In this document: one piece after another, positions 9,525 to 19,886 of the stretch | How the letters are laid out: each line of letters starts with the position of its first letter | Numbering within the stretch: the stretch's first letter is position 1 | NCBI GenBank assembly: GCA_963826795.1 | Contig: CAWGYT010000018.1 | Span: forward strand, 482,661-546,660 | Direction: 5' to 3' | DNA length: 64,000 bases | From: CAWGYT01 sp963826795 | GTDB lineage: Bacteria; Planctomycetota; Planctomycetia; Pirellulales; Pirellulaceae | Program-made: the position numbers and the translations under genes | Notes under the pieces: model-generated | Told to the model about the DNA's origin: nothing | What the model saw: the letters and a program-made list of their open reading frames with translations, nothing else | Database searches by the model: none

Positions 9525-10710
9525 ATGGCCGCGTGGTTGGCGCGCGGCGCCGCCATGTCCCTTAGCGGACTTGGGTTCGTCTCGATCGGCCTCACGCCGA
9601 TTGGGGCTCAAACGACGCCGACGGAACACGTCGCGGCGACCGACATCCCGAATCGCGCTCAGCTGGATGCCTGGATCGCCGCGCTCGAATCCAATACGTA
9701 TTCAGCGCGTGTGCGCGCGACCGAACAGTTGATCCTGGCGGGCGCGGTCGGCCGTCGATCCCGTCATGAGGGCCGTCGAAACCGGTGGCCTGGAAACCAT
9801 CACCCGCGGCATCTATATTCTGCGCCAACTGGCCCTCTCCGCCCCCGACACCGCGACCGAGACGAGCGCCTACCAGGCCTTGCAACAAATCGCCGAGCGT
9901 CGATTCACAGGCGCTTCACGCCGAGCCCTGACGGCGCTGGCATCGATTCACGAAGTTCGCTACCAACAGGCGCAAACAAAGCTGACCCAGCTGGGCGCTG
10001 TCTTCTCCGCAACGACCGTCCAGGTCGCCCTCGCGATCCCCCAAGACTTCCCGTCCGTCACGTTTGGCACACTGTGGCGCAGCGCACCAGAGGATTTGGA
10101 GCTGATCAATTGGATCACTCAATTCGGGGCGGAAGAGACCGACCGCAAGTTGATGCTGATTTTCGAGGGTGAACGATTCACGGATGCCTGGCTGGAAAAG
10201 TTGGCGTCGCTCGAGAATATCGCCGTGATCCGGCTCAAGTCCGTGCGGATTACCGATCAAGGTGTCGCCCCGCTCGCGACACTCCGCGATCTGGAGATTC
10301 TGGAATTGCTCTATACGCCAATCACCGACGGAGCCGTCGAGTGGCTCGCAAAATTCGATCACGTCGGTCGGATGCGTCTCGTGGGCAATCAGATCTCGAT
10401 GGCCGGGTCAGAGCGATTGAGGGCCCTGGACCCACAGCTTGATCTGGATTTCCGCCGAGGCGGTTTCCTGGGCGTTGCCTGCCGCGACAACCCTTGCCGG
10501 ATCACGCAAGTCCAACCCAATACGGCGGCCGAAGCGGCCGGGTTTCAAATCGACGACATCATCCTGCGATACGATGGAGAGGCCGTCCAGTCGATGGATG
10601 ACCTCACACGTTTCATCTCGCAACACGATGTCGGCAAGAAAGTCACTGTGGAAATCATGCGAGATAACCAACGTCTGACTCGTGAGGTCGAACTCGGAAA
10701 ATGGGACTAG
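9525..10710 (+). CDS. Secreted leucine-rich repeat and PDZ domain protein (one apparent frameshift)
   Basis: About 395 residues after joining frames. The start at ATG 9525 gives a signal peptide (MSLSGLGFVSIGLTPIGAQ). A helical segment follows that resembles the per-subunit degradation-tag region of many planctomycete proteins (ALESNTYSARVRATEQLI). Then come leucine-rich repeats (RLKSVRITDQGVAPLATLRD; LEILELLYTPITDGAVEWL) and a C-terminal PDZ domain (ITQVQPNTAAEAAGFQIDD). The frame changes near 9752, where loss of one G would restore it. PDZ plus LRR suggests a periplasmic protein-binding adaptor; no protease domain is present. Confidence 0.8.
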
Positions 10711-10780
10711 CGCAATTCGGTTCGGTAGGACGATTACTCGGTCGGCTCTGGGCGCTTGAGCAACACGGGACTCGGCCGCA

Positions 10781-10898
10781 CCCCTCATCCGGCCTTCGGC
10801 GTGCCCCCTCATCCGGCCTTCGGCGCGCCCCCTCATCCGGCCTTCGGCGCGCCCCCTCATCCGGCCTTCGGCCACCTTCTCCCGCGTTGGGGAGAAGG
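10781..10898. repeat. 24-bp tandem repeat x4 ending in a C/G hairpin
   Basis: Units start at 10781, 10805, 10829 and 10853, each CCCCTCATCCGGCCTTCGGC plus four bases. They are followed by a hairpin of CCTTCTCCC (10875-10883) with GGGAGAAGG (10890-10898). The same CCCTCATCCGG core recurs at 57751-57792 and the same hairpin at 59601-59640, so this is a dispersed family. It lies just upstream of the CxxCH gene and should not be read as coding, although a frame is open through it. Confidence 0.85.
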
Positions 10899-10994
10899 GA
10901 CATGCGGCTTGTCAGCTCTCCTGAGGCCCGGCTTGTCACCTCTCGCGGGACCGGGAGAGGTCGCCTCGTCGAGGCGGGTGAGGGGACGCGGCGA

Positions 10995-13477
10995 GTGACG
11001 GTGGAGCGCGGGCGTCGCCGCGTTGTGAGGCTGGCCCTCGGCGCGATCGGCGGTTTGATCGGTGGGCTAATCGGACATGTGGCTTCGCACGCCGCCGAAC
11101 CGCGCGTCCTGGCCCCGGGCTACGAGCTGCAATTGTGGGCCGAGGCCCCCGACATTGTGACGCCCGTGGCAATCACCTTGGATGCCGACGGCAGCCTGCT
11201 GGTGATCGAATCGCATACGCATCAACGCCCCGACGACTACGACGGCCCTCGCCACGATCGGATTCGACGTCTGGTTGATCGCGATCAGAATGGACGAGCG
11301 GATCAGTTTACAACCTTCTTTGCCGACTCGGATCAGACCATGAGCCTCGCCAAGGGTCCGGAGGGCTGGATCTATGTCGCCACGCGGCGCGAGATTTTTC
11401 GGTTGCGCGATACCGACGCCGACGGGGTCGCCGACCAGAACGAGACGTTACTGCGGTTGGAAACGTCGGGAGACTATCCGCACAACGGGCTGGCGGGCCT
11501 GACGTTCGCGCCGGATGGACGACTGTTTTTCGGCATGGGAGAGAACCTGGGAGCCCCCTATCGACTGGTCGGGGCCGACGGACGTGCGCTGAGCAACCAG
11601 GGCGAAGGCGGCAACGTTTTCTGTTGCTCCGCGGAGGGCCGCGGGCTTCAGCGGTACGCGACCGGTTTCTGGAATCCATTCGGGAGCACCTTCGGGCCCG
11701 AGGGGCGGTTGTTCACCGTCGACAACGACCCTGACGCGAGTCCCCCCTGCCGCCTGCTGAACGTGGTCCCAGGCGGCGACTACGGATACCAATTTCGCTT
11801 CGGTCGCTCCGGTCGCCACCCGCTGCAGGCGTGGGACGCCGAGTTGCCCGGGACCTTGCCGATGGCTTCGGGTACCGGCGAAGCCCCCTGCCAGATCCTT
11901 CCCTACGACGGACGGCTGTGGATCACGAGTTGGGGCGACTATCGCCTGGAAGCCCACCGCCTGACGCCAACTGGCGCGACGGTGCAGGGGCAGGCCGAAA
12001 CAATCATCCAAGGCGATCAAGACTTTCGCCCGGTGGGCCTGGCTGCGGCGCCCGATGGGTCGCTCTATCTGAGTGATTGGGTCAATCGCAGCTACCCCGT
12101 CCACCGGCAGGGGCGAATTTGGCGACTTCGTCCCCGGCACTCGACGACTGGCGCGGCGGCGGACTCGGGGTTTCCTCCGCTTTCCCCGGCCGAACAACGG
12201 GCCGCAGAGGTCCGCCGACAGCCCCAGGTGACGGACTGGGACGACCCGGATCTGTTCGTCCGCCAAGCGGCCATGTTTGGTTGGAGCCAGTCCCCCGAGC
12301 TCCTTCCGCTCGCTTGGGACTCCCTGGGCACCGCCGCTGAGCGAATTGGATTTCTCGCGGCCTGGCGCTGGCGAGATCCGAATCGAGTCCGGAGCTGGCT
12401 CGCGCCGGCCCTGGCGGATCGCGACGAGGACGTCCAGATCTATGCGATGCGGATCATTGCCGAGCAAAACCTGGTCGACTACGGCGACGTCATCGATCAA
12501 TGCCTGCGCGGTGAGACCCGTATTCCGGGCGTGCGGCTCTCCCACGTGGCCCTGGCCACGCTCGCCTGGCTCGAACGCGGTGACGACGCCAAAGACCAGG
12601 GGGTGATTCACCAGCGATTGGCAGAAATTCTTGCCGAGCCCGATCGGCCGCTTTCGCTGCGGATCTTGGCGCTGCGTGATCTGCCCGTGGACGACGACGC
12701 GGTGTCCTTGCATCAACTCGAGGATTATCTGACTCAGCAACCCGATCTCGCCGCGGAAATTGTGGCCAGCCTGGCGGCGCGAGACGAGCCCCGAGCCGGC
12801 GAAATGCTGGCGGCGATCGCGCTCTCGACCGACCAGCCGGTATCGCTCCGAGCCGACGCGGCCGCCGCCTTGGCAGGGTACCAACCGGCCCAGGCCGAGA
12901 CGCTGGATCGGTTGCTGCGAGACCCGATTCCTGAGGTTCGAACCGAGGCGACACGGGCGGCAGGACGCTTCGCCGCGCTGGGCCGCGCGGCGGTCTCCAC
13001 CGCACTGGAGTCATGGCCCGAGCACACGCCGGGGAATCCAGCCGCCGGACGGCGCGTGTTTTCCGAGCCACGGGAGCGCGGTGTAGTGTTTGCCACACAC
13101 GGAACGGACGGGGCGGAGCCGTTGGCCCGGACCTGACAACCATCGGCCGACGCGCCGACAGCCGTTGGCTCGCCCACGCGATTCTGGTGCCCAACCGCGA
13201 TGTCGCTCCCAAGTACACGTCGGTGGCCATCGAGACCCGCGACGGCCGATCCTTCAGCGGACTGCCCCTGGCGGGCCCCGGCGACGACGGGCAGGAACGC
13301 TTGACCCAGCCCGACGGCACAAATATCGCCATTCCGCTTGACGCAATCGAACGGCGGTCGGCCCTCGCCACGTCAATCATGCCCGCCGACCTCGCCGAGC
13401 TGCTTTCGGTCGAGGAATTGCACGACCTGATCGCTTATCTTCTGAGCGACGAACGGCCGGGGTCGACCGGCGGGTGA
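10995..13477 (+). CDS. PVC-type haem-binding CxxCH protein with sugar-dehydrogenase-like propeller and HEAT region
   Basis: About 830 residues with both frames joined. GTG 10995 (or GTG 11025) gives a signal peptide (LALGAIGGLIGGLIG...ASHAAE). An open extension back to 10701 is repeat DNA and is excluded. Order: six-bladed propeller with SHTHQRPDDYDG, GLTFAPDGRLFFGMGEN and TVDNDPDASPPCR; HEAT-like helices around residues 420-680; and a C-terminal cytochrome c motif CSVCHTRNGRGGAVGPDL. A frame switch near 13075 separates the HEAT part from the haem domain. This architecture is a known planctomycete/Verrucomicrobia family thought to act as exported dehydrogenases; the substrate is unknown. Confidence 0.9.
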
Positions 13478-13547
13478 TCGGTCAGGGCCAAGGCGGCAAG
13501 CGGTCCCGTCGCATCCCCGAGGCGCGGGAATCGGGGCACTTGAGGCA

Positions 13548-13625
13548 ACGCACGCAGCGCAGCAAGACGCACGCAGCGCAGCAAGACGCACGCAGCGCAG
13601 CAAAAACGCACGCAGCGCAGCAAAA
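13548..13625. repeat. 19-20-bp tandem repeat x4
   Basis: Four units of ACGCACGCAGCGCAGCAA plus G or AA (13548, 13567, 13586, 13606). They lie between the convergent CxxCH and DUF3467 genes. There is no stem-loop followed by T, so I see no terminator here. Confidence 0.85.
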
Positions 13626-13705
13626 ACGGCGGACCAACCTGCTGCGAAGTCGACCCGCCGCTTGGATGAACGAGGCATGCCGTCAAGACACGCGACTTCG
13701 ACTGG

Positions 13706-14077
13706 CTACTTGCCTTGCCCCTGCACGCGCTTGCGAACGTCGGTTTCGAGCACGCCGAAAGCAGCTTCGTGGCGCTGGACGGACATGCTCAGAGCGGCCA
13801 ACAGACGTTTGGCGGTGAAGTGGTTGAGGATAATCCGTTGAGTCACCCGAATCGGCTTTTCCGGAATCCCGACTGGCTGCGTATTCAGGCCGAAATCGAT
13901 GATCAGCTCTTCGGGCGTCCCGGTCACGCGGCAAAAATTCGCGTAACAGCTCTCGATCCCCGTATCGTCCAGCTGGACCTGTTGCGCCGCTTGGGGCTGG
14001 CCGGCTTGGGGTGCTGCCGCCTGGGCCGCCTCTTTTACCTCCGGTGCCGGTGCGTCTTTCGTTTTCTCTTCTGCCAT
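13706..14077 (-). CDS. DUF3467 domain protein
   Basis: 123 residues; ATG 14077 has a strong ribosome site GGAGGAG 7 nt upstream. An Ala/Pro/Gln-rich N-terminus (residues 1-35) precedes the DUF3467 core: SCYANFCRVTGTPEELIIDFGL, then TQRIILNHFTAKRLLAALSMSVQRHEAAFG. DUF3467 is a small cytoplasmic family of unknown role. It is the last gene in the direction of the SecA/HlyD/M50 cluster, separated from the M50 gene by 282 bp, so joint transcription is possible but not shown. Confidence 0.88.
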   Translation of the reverse strand: MAEEKTKDAPAPEVKEAAQAAAPQAGQPQAAQQVQLDDTGIESCYANFCRVTGTPEELIIDFGLNTQPVGIPEKPIRVTQRIILNHFTAKRLLAALSMSVQRHEAAFGVLETDVRKRVQGQGK

Positions 14078-14359
14078 GTCGATCTCCTCCGGTCGAGTAT
14101 TATTTCTTCAAAACACGTTGACTGTCTTCAGGCTACGAGGCCGAATCAAGCGCCGCCATGGACCCTGCGGGCGTATTTCATATTTTGGCCGACTGGAGCG
14201 GTCCAGGCAACCGATTTCTAACTTAGAACGGGTGAACCCGCAAGTCGCTGGCGCCGACTATGCGCTGTCCGTAGCCCTTGGCGATCAGAGAAACCGGTCA
14301 CGGCGAGCGAGGGCGAACGTGGGAATGCGTCTGAAGTGAGGGCGAAAACGCAACATGGC

Positions 14360-16615
14360 TTACAGTTCGAAATGGAACGTGCGGGTAATAAATCTCCAAC
14401 AGCGTTGCCCCAGCGACTTGGGATCCGCCGTGACCTTTGCCCGACCACGCTCACCAATTTGAAAACGATACGCCAGGTCACTGGGTAACGGCACAATTAC
14501 CTGGTAAGTCGCACTCAAAGGTCGGGGGGCCCCGCTGGCGTCGGTGCGAGCCGCCACCTTTCCACCCGCTTGCACGGCCATCGACTGTGACATGTATTTC
14601 ATGGGTTCTTTGGAAATATCGTCCGCGCTGTCGATCGTCGTCTCGATCTCCTCATCGGCGTAGGCGTCGAGCTTGATCCGCACGGTTTGGCCCGGGCGGA
14701 TCGAATCGAGGTCCGCTTGATCGACCGCCAGCAGAGCTTCGAATTGCCCGGGGTCGCCGATGCGACAAAGTTCATCATTGGGCTGCAGGAACGCTCCCTG
14801 GTTCTCTCGATCGAGCAACGATCCGTCCCACTGAGGCAATTGCCCATCCGGCGATGGTGGCGATTTTCTCAGTTTGGCGACCATGACGGTGCCGGTGGCG
14901 CTGGCCTTTAACTGCAGCTTTTCCAAATCTTCCTGCTGCCGTTCAAGTTGTTCTTCGGCCGAGTTCAATAGTTCACGCAATTCCGGAATGCGGCCCGATG
15001 CCTGGGTGTTGCGGCGAATATTCCGTTGATATTCCAGCAACTGGATCTGCTTGCGGTATTGCGTCACGGTTTGTTGGAGCTGCTGGACGCTCATTCGCAG
15101 TTCGTCATTCTCGAGCTCGGCCAGCGTTTGGTTCGCCTGCACCTGGTCACCGGGTTGGACATGGACCCGTACCAAGCTACCTGGGACCGTGGCATAGATC
15201 GTCCGGGCATCTTTCGGCTGAACCTCGACAGCACATTTGACGCTGTACGGGAGCGGAAAATACAGAAAAGCAGCGATCAACACCGACGCCACCGCAAAGG
15301 TCGTGACCAGGTTCTTGCGTTTCACTTGGTGCATTCTCCCGGGAACTTTGAAGAACTTAATCAACTGCCAGAAGGGCTGCACGACCATCCCAACCAAGCC
15401 GGCAAAGGCCACCACCTGGCCGATCACCTTCAACCCATAGGGCTCCAGAACCTTGTTCAGAAACAGCATGATCGACAGCACGACCACCCAGCGGTAGATC
15501 ACGGCCGCGATCGTGTAGAGCGCGAAAAACCAACGATTACGTTGGGGTAGGAAGGGGTCTTCCTGCTGCTCGATTCCAAGACACCACTCCGTCATGTAGC
15601 GTTGCAGGATCTTGCTGGATTTCTGCCGCAGATTGGGAATCTCGGCGATGTCGGACAGAATATAGTAGCCGTCGAACCGCAGCAGCGGATTGCCATTGAA
15701 CAGGATCGTGCTGACCGACGAGACGAACATCGTGCTGAGGCAGATCTGATTGAGCAAGACGCCTTCTTCGCTGAACCACCAAAGGAAAGTCGCGAACGAG
15801 GCCAGCACCACCTCGACGTACATTCCGGCAGCCCCGATGACGGCGCGATGCCACTTATTGGGCAGCAGCCAGGAGTCCGAAACATTGCAGTACAGGCAGG
15901 GCGTCAGCACGAGGATCATGACGCCAATCTCGTGACATTCCCCCCCGAAACGTTTGCACGAGAGGCCGTGTCCGAACTCGTGCAACACCTTCGTGATGGC
16001 GAGCGTCGCTCCCAAGAAAATCCAGTTCTCGGGCCCGAAAAACTCGTGAAAGGCGGGCAAGCGAGCTCGAAACACATCGAACTTGACGCCGACTAACAGC
16101 AGAGCCGCCAGCGCGATGCAGCCAAAGAACATGGCGGCCCACTTGGTGAAGAACCAGTTGGTAAAGGGCGCCAACCAGTTCAGCAGCCGATCCGGGTCGA
16201 TCCCCTTGAAGCGCAAGGCGAGCACGTTCGAAAGCTTCGAGAGCCATTCTTGCCGGACGGTCTGATCGCGTCGCTTTCGCAATTGACTCCCCTGCCCTTC
16301 GGCATCGGCGATCAGGAGTCCGCTGCGATGCAGCATTCCAATAAAGTGCTGGAGATCTTCCAGGGAGATTTTTTGAGGAGCGTACTGACGTTCGAATCGT
16401 TGTTTGAGATCGTCGAAACTACACTCGCCGTCCAGCATCCGCAGGATGGAATATTCCTCTTCCTGAAAGCGATAGTACTTCAGCCCGATCGGCTCCTTGA
16501 TGACCCAGTACGGCTGGCCCTGGTACTTGTGATAGCGAACGGACAGATCCGGACGCATTCGGAGCGGCAGCCGGCGGGAGGAGCTGGAGATCAGGCTGTC
16601 GGCAAGGGAGACCAT
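14360..16615 (-). CDS. PqqD-like / M50 site-2-protease / HlyD fusion membrane protein
   Basis: 751 residues in one intact frame from ATG 16615. Residues about 25-105 look like a PqqD-type winged helix (YWVIKEPIGLKYYRFQEEEY ... HRSGLLI). Membrane segments and an M50 core follow: HEFGH at 212-216 is the zinc site, and NGNPLLRFDG at 307-316 supplies the third ligand region. A CxxC (C240, C243) lies between them. From about residue 425 a TM segment leads into a HlyD/biotinyl-lipoyl half-motif with a long coiled coil (VQQLQQTVTQYRKQIQLLEY). The HlyD gene ends 27 bp upstream. The zinc motifs suggest an active intramembrane protease coupled to a periplasmic adaptor; the substrate is unknown. PqqD-like domains elsewhere bind modified peptides, but no precursor peptide was identified. 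Confidence 0.85.
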   Translation of the reverse strand: MVSLADSLISSSSRRLPLRMRPDLSVRYHKYQGQPYWVIKEPIGLKYYRFQEEEYSILRMLDGECSFDDLKQRFERQYAPQKISLEDLQHFIGMLHRSGLLIADAEGQGSQLRKRRDQTVRQEWLSKLSNVLALRFKGIDPDRLLNWLAPFTNWFFTKWAAMFFGCIALAALLLVGVKFDVFRARLPAFHEFFGPENWIFLGATLAITKVLHEFGHGLSCKRFGGECHEIGVMILVLTPCLYCNVSDSWLLPNKWHRAVIGAAGMYVEVVLASFATFLWWFSEEGVLLNQICLSTMFVSSVSTILFNGNPLLRFDGYYILSDIAEIPNLRQKSSKILQRYMTEWCLGIEQQEDPFLPQRNRWFFALYTIAAVIYRWVVVLSIMLFLNKVLEPYGLKVIGQVVAFAGLVGMVVQPFWQLIKFFKVPGRMHQVKRKNLVTTFAVASVLIAAFLYFPLPYSVKCAVEVQPKDARTIYATVPGSLVRVHVQPGDQVQANQTLAELENDELRMSVQQLQQTVTQYRKQIQLLEYQRNIRRNTQASGRIPELRELLNSAEEQLERQQEDLEKLQLKASATGTVMVAKLRKSPPSPDGQLPQWDGSLLDRENQGAFLQPNDELCRIGDPGQFEALLAVDQADLDSIRPGQTVRIKLDAYADEEIETTIDSADDISKEPMKYMSQSMAVQAGGKVAARTDASGAPRPLSATYQVIVPLPSDLAYRFQIGERGRAKVTADPKSLGQRCWRFITRTFHFEL

Positions 16616-16642
16616 GGGGCAATTCGCGTCCTACCGGTTCGA

Positions 16643-17517
16643 CTACTTCAATTGGATCTCTGCTTTGAGGCCGGGTCCCATGATCCAACCGCTGCCCTCA
16701 CGGACATTGTCGATATCGGCCCAGATGCGGAATGAACCGTCATCTTCGATCACTTGGCTGGCAAACCCAATCTGACTGCTGACTGTTTGCTTCAGGCCCC
16801 CGGGCAGGGTCACGACGACATCGATCGGGCGTCCCTTCAGGTCCCGCCAACCCCAATCGTCCGCGTTGACGCGTCCGTGGACGCGCAGCTGATCCAGGCG
16901 AACCAGATGCATCACCGGATCGCCGGGGGTGACCCAATCGCCTTCATTGCGGAAGATTTGGTTGACCACGCCGGAGTGTGGCGCGATCAGCTTGCGACGC
17001 TCGATCATGGCGCTGGCCTGTTCGTACTGAGCGTACTTCGCGCGGCGTCGAGCGCCGCGACCAGATTTTCGAAACGAGCCAAATCGATTTGCAGCCCGGC
17101 CCGCTCCCAGGCCAGATTCAGCCGCCGCACCTCGGTCGGACTGTAACTTCCTTCGACGCGTCGATTCGCTTCGGTCGCCGTATCCAATTCTGCCCGAGAC
17201 ACTTCGTACTGCTTCACGGCGGCGCTGACGCTGATCTCATTCTCGGCTTGCTTTTTCGCCGCCTGATACTGATGCTGAGCGACTTGCTTGGCCATCACGG
17301 CCTCGCGATCGTCGATCTGCGCGAGCAACTGGTCCACCTCAACGAGATCGCCCTCGTCCACCGCGATATTGGTCAGCATCCCGGCGTCGGTTGCCGGCAG
17401 GCGAACTTCATCGATCGCGACCAGGTAGCAACGGTCAATGACCTTCAGCTGTTGCGCCGCGACACTGCCTGCGGCGCCCCACAACCCGATCCAGCCGATG
17501 ACGGCCCACATCTTCAT
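16643..17517 (-). CDS. HlyD-family periplasmic adaptor (one apparent frameshift)
   Basis: About 290 residues. ATG 17517 is preceded by GGAGGAA at 5 nt, preferable to an in-frame ATG at 17553. A signal peptide (MKMWAVIGWIGLWGAAGSVAAQQ) is followed by the first lipoyl half (DAGMLTNIAVDEGDLVEVDQ), a helical hairpin (residues 70-150), and the second lipoyl half with beta-barrel (LIAPHSGVVNQIFRNEGD). The frame breaks near 17040 and resumes at the conserved ASAMIERRKL segment; a single missing base explains it. It sits between two other HlyD-domain genes on the same strand. No inner-membrane pump or TolC gene is nearby, so it is not a standard RND or ABC adaptor by context. Confidence 0.85.
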
Positions 17518-17634
17518 TCGATTCCTCCCCGAGACAGCTCGACTTCCCAACACGAGATTGGCTCACCTCACGCGTTTCGGCGCCCAACCAACGACGGCCC
17601 GGACGGTGCGGGGCCGCGGTGGAACGAGCCAAGT

Positions 17635-19701
17635 TTAGATTGCAAACAGACGCAACTGAACCCACTCGAGCAACTCATGGAACAGGCAATAGAACCACGA
17701 GCGTCGTCCGCACTCGATCTTGACGACGACTTCCGTTCCCTGATTCGGTTCGCTCAAGTCCAACCGATGCAGCAATTCGTTCTTGTCCAGCTTGACGCGA
17801 ATTCGGTAACTATGCCCGTACTCTTCGTGCATCGTGGCCGCTTCCTGCACTTCGGCAAGCGTTCCGCGAAAGGTTTCGCCGGTGTGGCTCTTCAACACGA
17901 AATTGACCGGTAGCTCCTTCGTTTTCTGTTCAGCTTGAGCTCGAATCAAATGCCCGATACGGTTGTCCGGCAGGTAGGCCTCCAGTTCCCACGCGCCGTT
18001 GGGGTCGGCCACTTCCATCGCCAACTGGCCAGGCATCACGGGACGATCTCGCAAGGTATTTTCGACGTCCCAGCTCGTCACCATCCCAGAGATCGGACTC
18101 TTGACTTCCAGCTTTTGGAGCTTGTCATTCAGGATGGCCAACTGTTCGCGGCTGCCCGCGATTTTCTGATCGAGCTCGACCAGCTGCGCAAACAGGGTCC
18201 CATCCGGATCGCCAGCCTTTTCAACTCGCCGGTCCAGCGCCTCGCGAGCTTCCTCCGAGGAGAGTAATTCGTATTGGACGCGTGTCATTTCCTGCTGCAG
18301 CTCGTTGCTCTTCAGCTTCACCAGCAAATCACCTTCCTTGATTTGCTTGCCGTGATAGACGGGCACCTGCTCGACGTCGCCGCCGGTTCCGAAGAAAATG
18401 TTGCGGCGAATCAGCGGCTGCAGGGTCCCTTCGGCCTTCAACTCGAATTCACGTGGGACAAGCACCAGGGCCAGCAGGACGCCCAAGATCAATCCCGAGA
18501 TGGCAAGGGTCTTGGGCAGGTTGCGAGCGGTGACGAGCGTGCGTGACTGGCCGATCGCGCGCCAAACCGGCATCAAGAACAGGCCATTGTGTTCCAGCGA
18601 GTTTCCCAAGGCCCGCGCACTGTGCTGGCAGACGAGGTCGGCTCGGGGAGCCACAATTTCGCGAGACTGGACGGCGTCGATTTGTTCGATAATCACGGAT
18701 CCAATGACGTCGCCCCGATCCGACTGATACTTTGCCTCGGCCTCGGCTCCCAACTCCTCGTCGCGCTGCTGCTTGAAGACATTGGTCTTGAACAGCGGCA
18801 AGACCGCCAGGCTCTTCGTATGGGACTCGTCGACATAAGCCTCCAACGCATGCTCAACTTGTGGCGGAAGGTCTTGCATCGAGCCGTTGTACCAGAGCGG
18901 TTCGCCGGTGGCGCAGACGCGGGTCGCCAAATCACGCAGCATCGACACGATATTGGACCGCGTATCCATCGTGTCCTGGCCGCTGATCGCCTCCACGATC
19001 TGCTTGTGCCCTCGCGTCACCGTGACGCTGACCCGGTCGCAACCGATCAGCCGGCGTCCCTCGTTGGCGATCGTGTAAGCGGTATCGCGGACGTCGAGGC
19101 TGTTATGAATTTCCTTCGAAAATTGGTCGATCTTGGCCCACATCGATTGGCGATCGCTGAAGTGCCGCAGCTTGCGCGACTTCAGCCAATCGCCCACCAG
19201 ATCGCTCATCTGGATCAAGAAACGCTTGTAACCCTGCTGGCTATTGGGCTGCGAATCGGGACGCTGGAAGACCTCCAACACGCCCTCGACCGAATCGTCG
19301 GTCTTCATCGGGGCCAGCACCAGCAGGGTGTTGGTCGGGTTTCCCGGCGCGTCCGGATCACCCGCTCCGGAAAGCGGGGGCACCAGCCGCGCCTCGCCCG
19401 ACATCATCACTTCCTGCAGCAGCCTCACGTGGCGGCGACTGTCCTCGGACTTCGGATCGAGGAGGTGCTGACTGAGATTGATCTGGTAATCCAGCCGCAA
19501 CTGCCGTTCCGAGTTGATCGTCCAGACCGCCCCCCCGATTGCCGCCAACGCCGTCACGATTCGCTGCATCACCTCGGCGTAGTATTGATCCGGTTCGTAC
19601 TCGCCCCGCGACAGCTGAGCGATCTCCTGGACCAGGCTGCGGATCTGCTGCTTGGTCTTTTCAATCGTGGCGGCATCGACCGAGCTTTGTTCCGAACTCA
19701 T
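17635..19701 (-). CDS. GAF domain / HlyD membrane-fusion protein
   Basis: About 688 residues from ATG 19701 (MSSEQSSVDAATIEKTKQQI); an upstream in-frame ATG at 19737 is possible. Two GAF-like regions occupy the N-terminal cytoplasmic half (about 25-190 and 195-385; GCDRVSVTVTRGHKQIVEAI, SLAVLPLFKTNVF). One TM helix follows (LAISGLILGVLLALVLV). The C-terminal half is HlyD-like (GTGGDVEQVPVYHGKQIKEG; VKSPISGMVTSWDVENTL; GQLAMEVADPNGAWELEAYL) with a coiled coil. This links cytoplasmic small-molecule or redox sensing to a periplasmic adaptor. It lies 117 bp upstream of the free HlyD gene in the same direction. Confidence 0.87.
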   Translation of the reverse strand: MSSEQSSVDAATIEKTKQQIRSLVQEIAQLSRGEYEPDQYYAEVMQRIVTALAAIGGAVWTINSERQLRLDYQINLSQHLLDPKSEDSRRHVRLLQEVMMSGEARLVPPLSGAGDPDAPGNPTNTLLVLAPMKTDDSVEGVLEVFQRPDSQPNSQQGYKRFLIQMSDLVGDWLKSRKLRHFSDRQSMWAKIDQFSKEIHNSLDVRDTAYTIANEGRRLIGCDRVSVTVTRGHKQIVEAISGQDTMDTRSNIVSMLRDLATRVCATGEPLWYNGSMQDLPPQVEHALEAYVDESHTKSLAVLPLFKTNVFKQQRDEELGAEAEAKYQSDRGDVIGSVIIEQIDAVQSREIVAPRADLVCQHSARALGNSLEHNGLFLMPVWRAIGQSRTLVTARNLPKTLAISGLILGVLLALVLVPREFELKAEGTLQPLIRRNIFFGTGGDVEQVPVYHGKQIKEGDLLVKLKSNELQQEMTRVQYELLSSEEAREALDRRVEKAGDPDGTLFAQLVELDQKIAGSREQLAILNDKLQKLEVKSPISGMVTSWDVENTLRDRPVMPGQLAMEVADPNGAWELEAYLPDNRIGHLIRAQAEQKTKELPVNFVLKSHTGETFRGTLAEVQEAATMHEEYGHSYRIRVKLDKNELLHRLDLSEPNQGTEVVVKIECGRRSWFYCLFHELLEWVQLRLFAI

Positions 19702-19886
19702 AAGACTCTCACAGGGCGGCGAAAGGACGAATCGCAACCTTCAGCCGAGATTTTAGTAGACGGGAGCAACGTGTATTCTATTTCTTGTCAACCACAGCGA
19801 CAACAGCATCGCTCGGCCGGCTGCGGAACGCGAGCCAAACCGTTCTCCGATTCTTGCGGCTGAGACGCTTACGAAAACTATTCCGG

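Noticed and set aside
11448..12884. Long minus-strand open frame opposite the CxxCH gene
   Set aside because: It is a shadow of the G+C-rich coding strand: no domain, Arg/Gly-rich composition, and the plus strand is a clear known protein.
18589..19863. Plus-strand open frame of 424 codons opposite the GAF-HlyD gene
   Set aside because: Shadow frame; composition is His/Arg/Leu-rich without motifs, while the minus strand matches GAF and HlyD.
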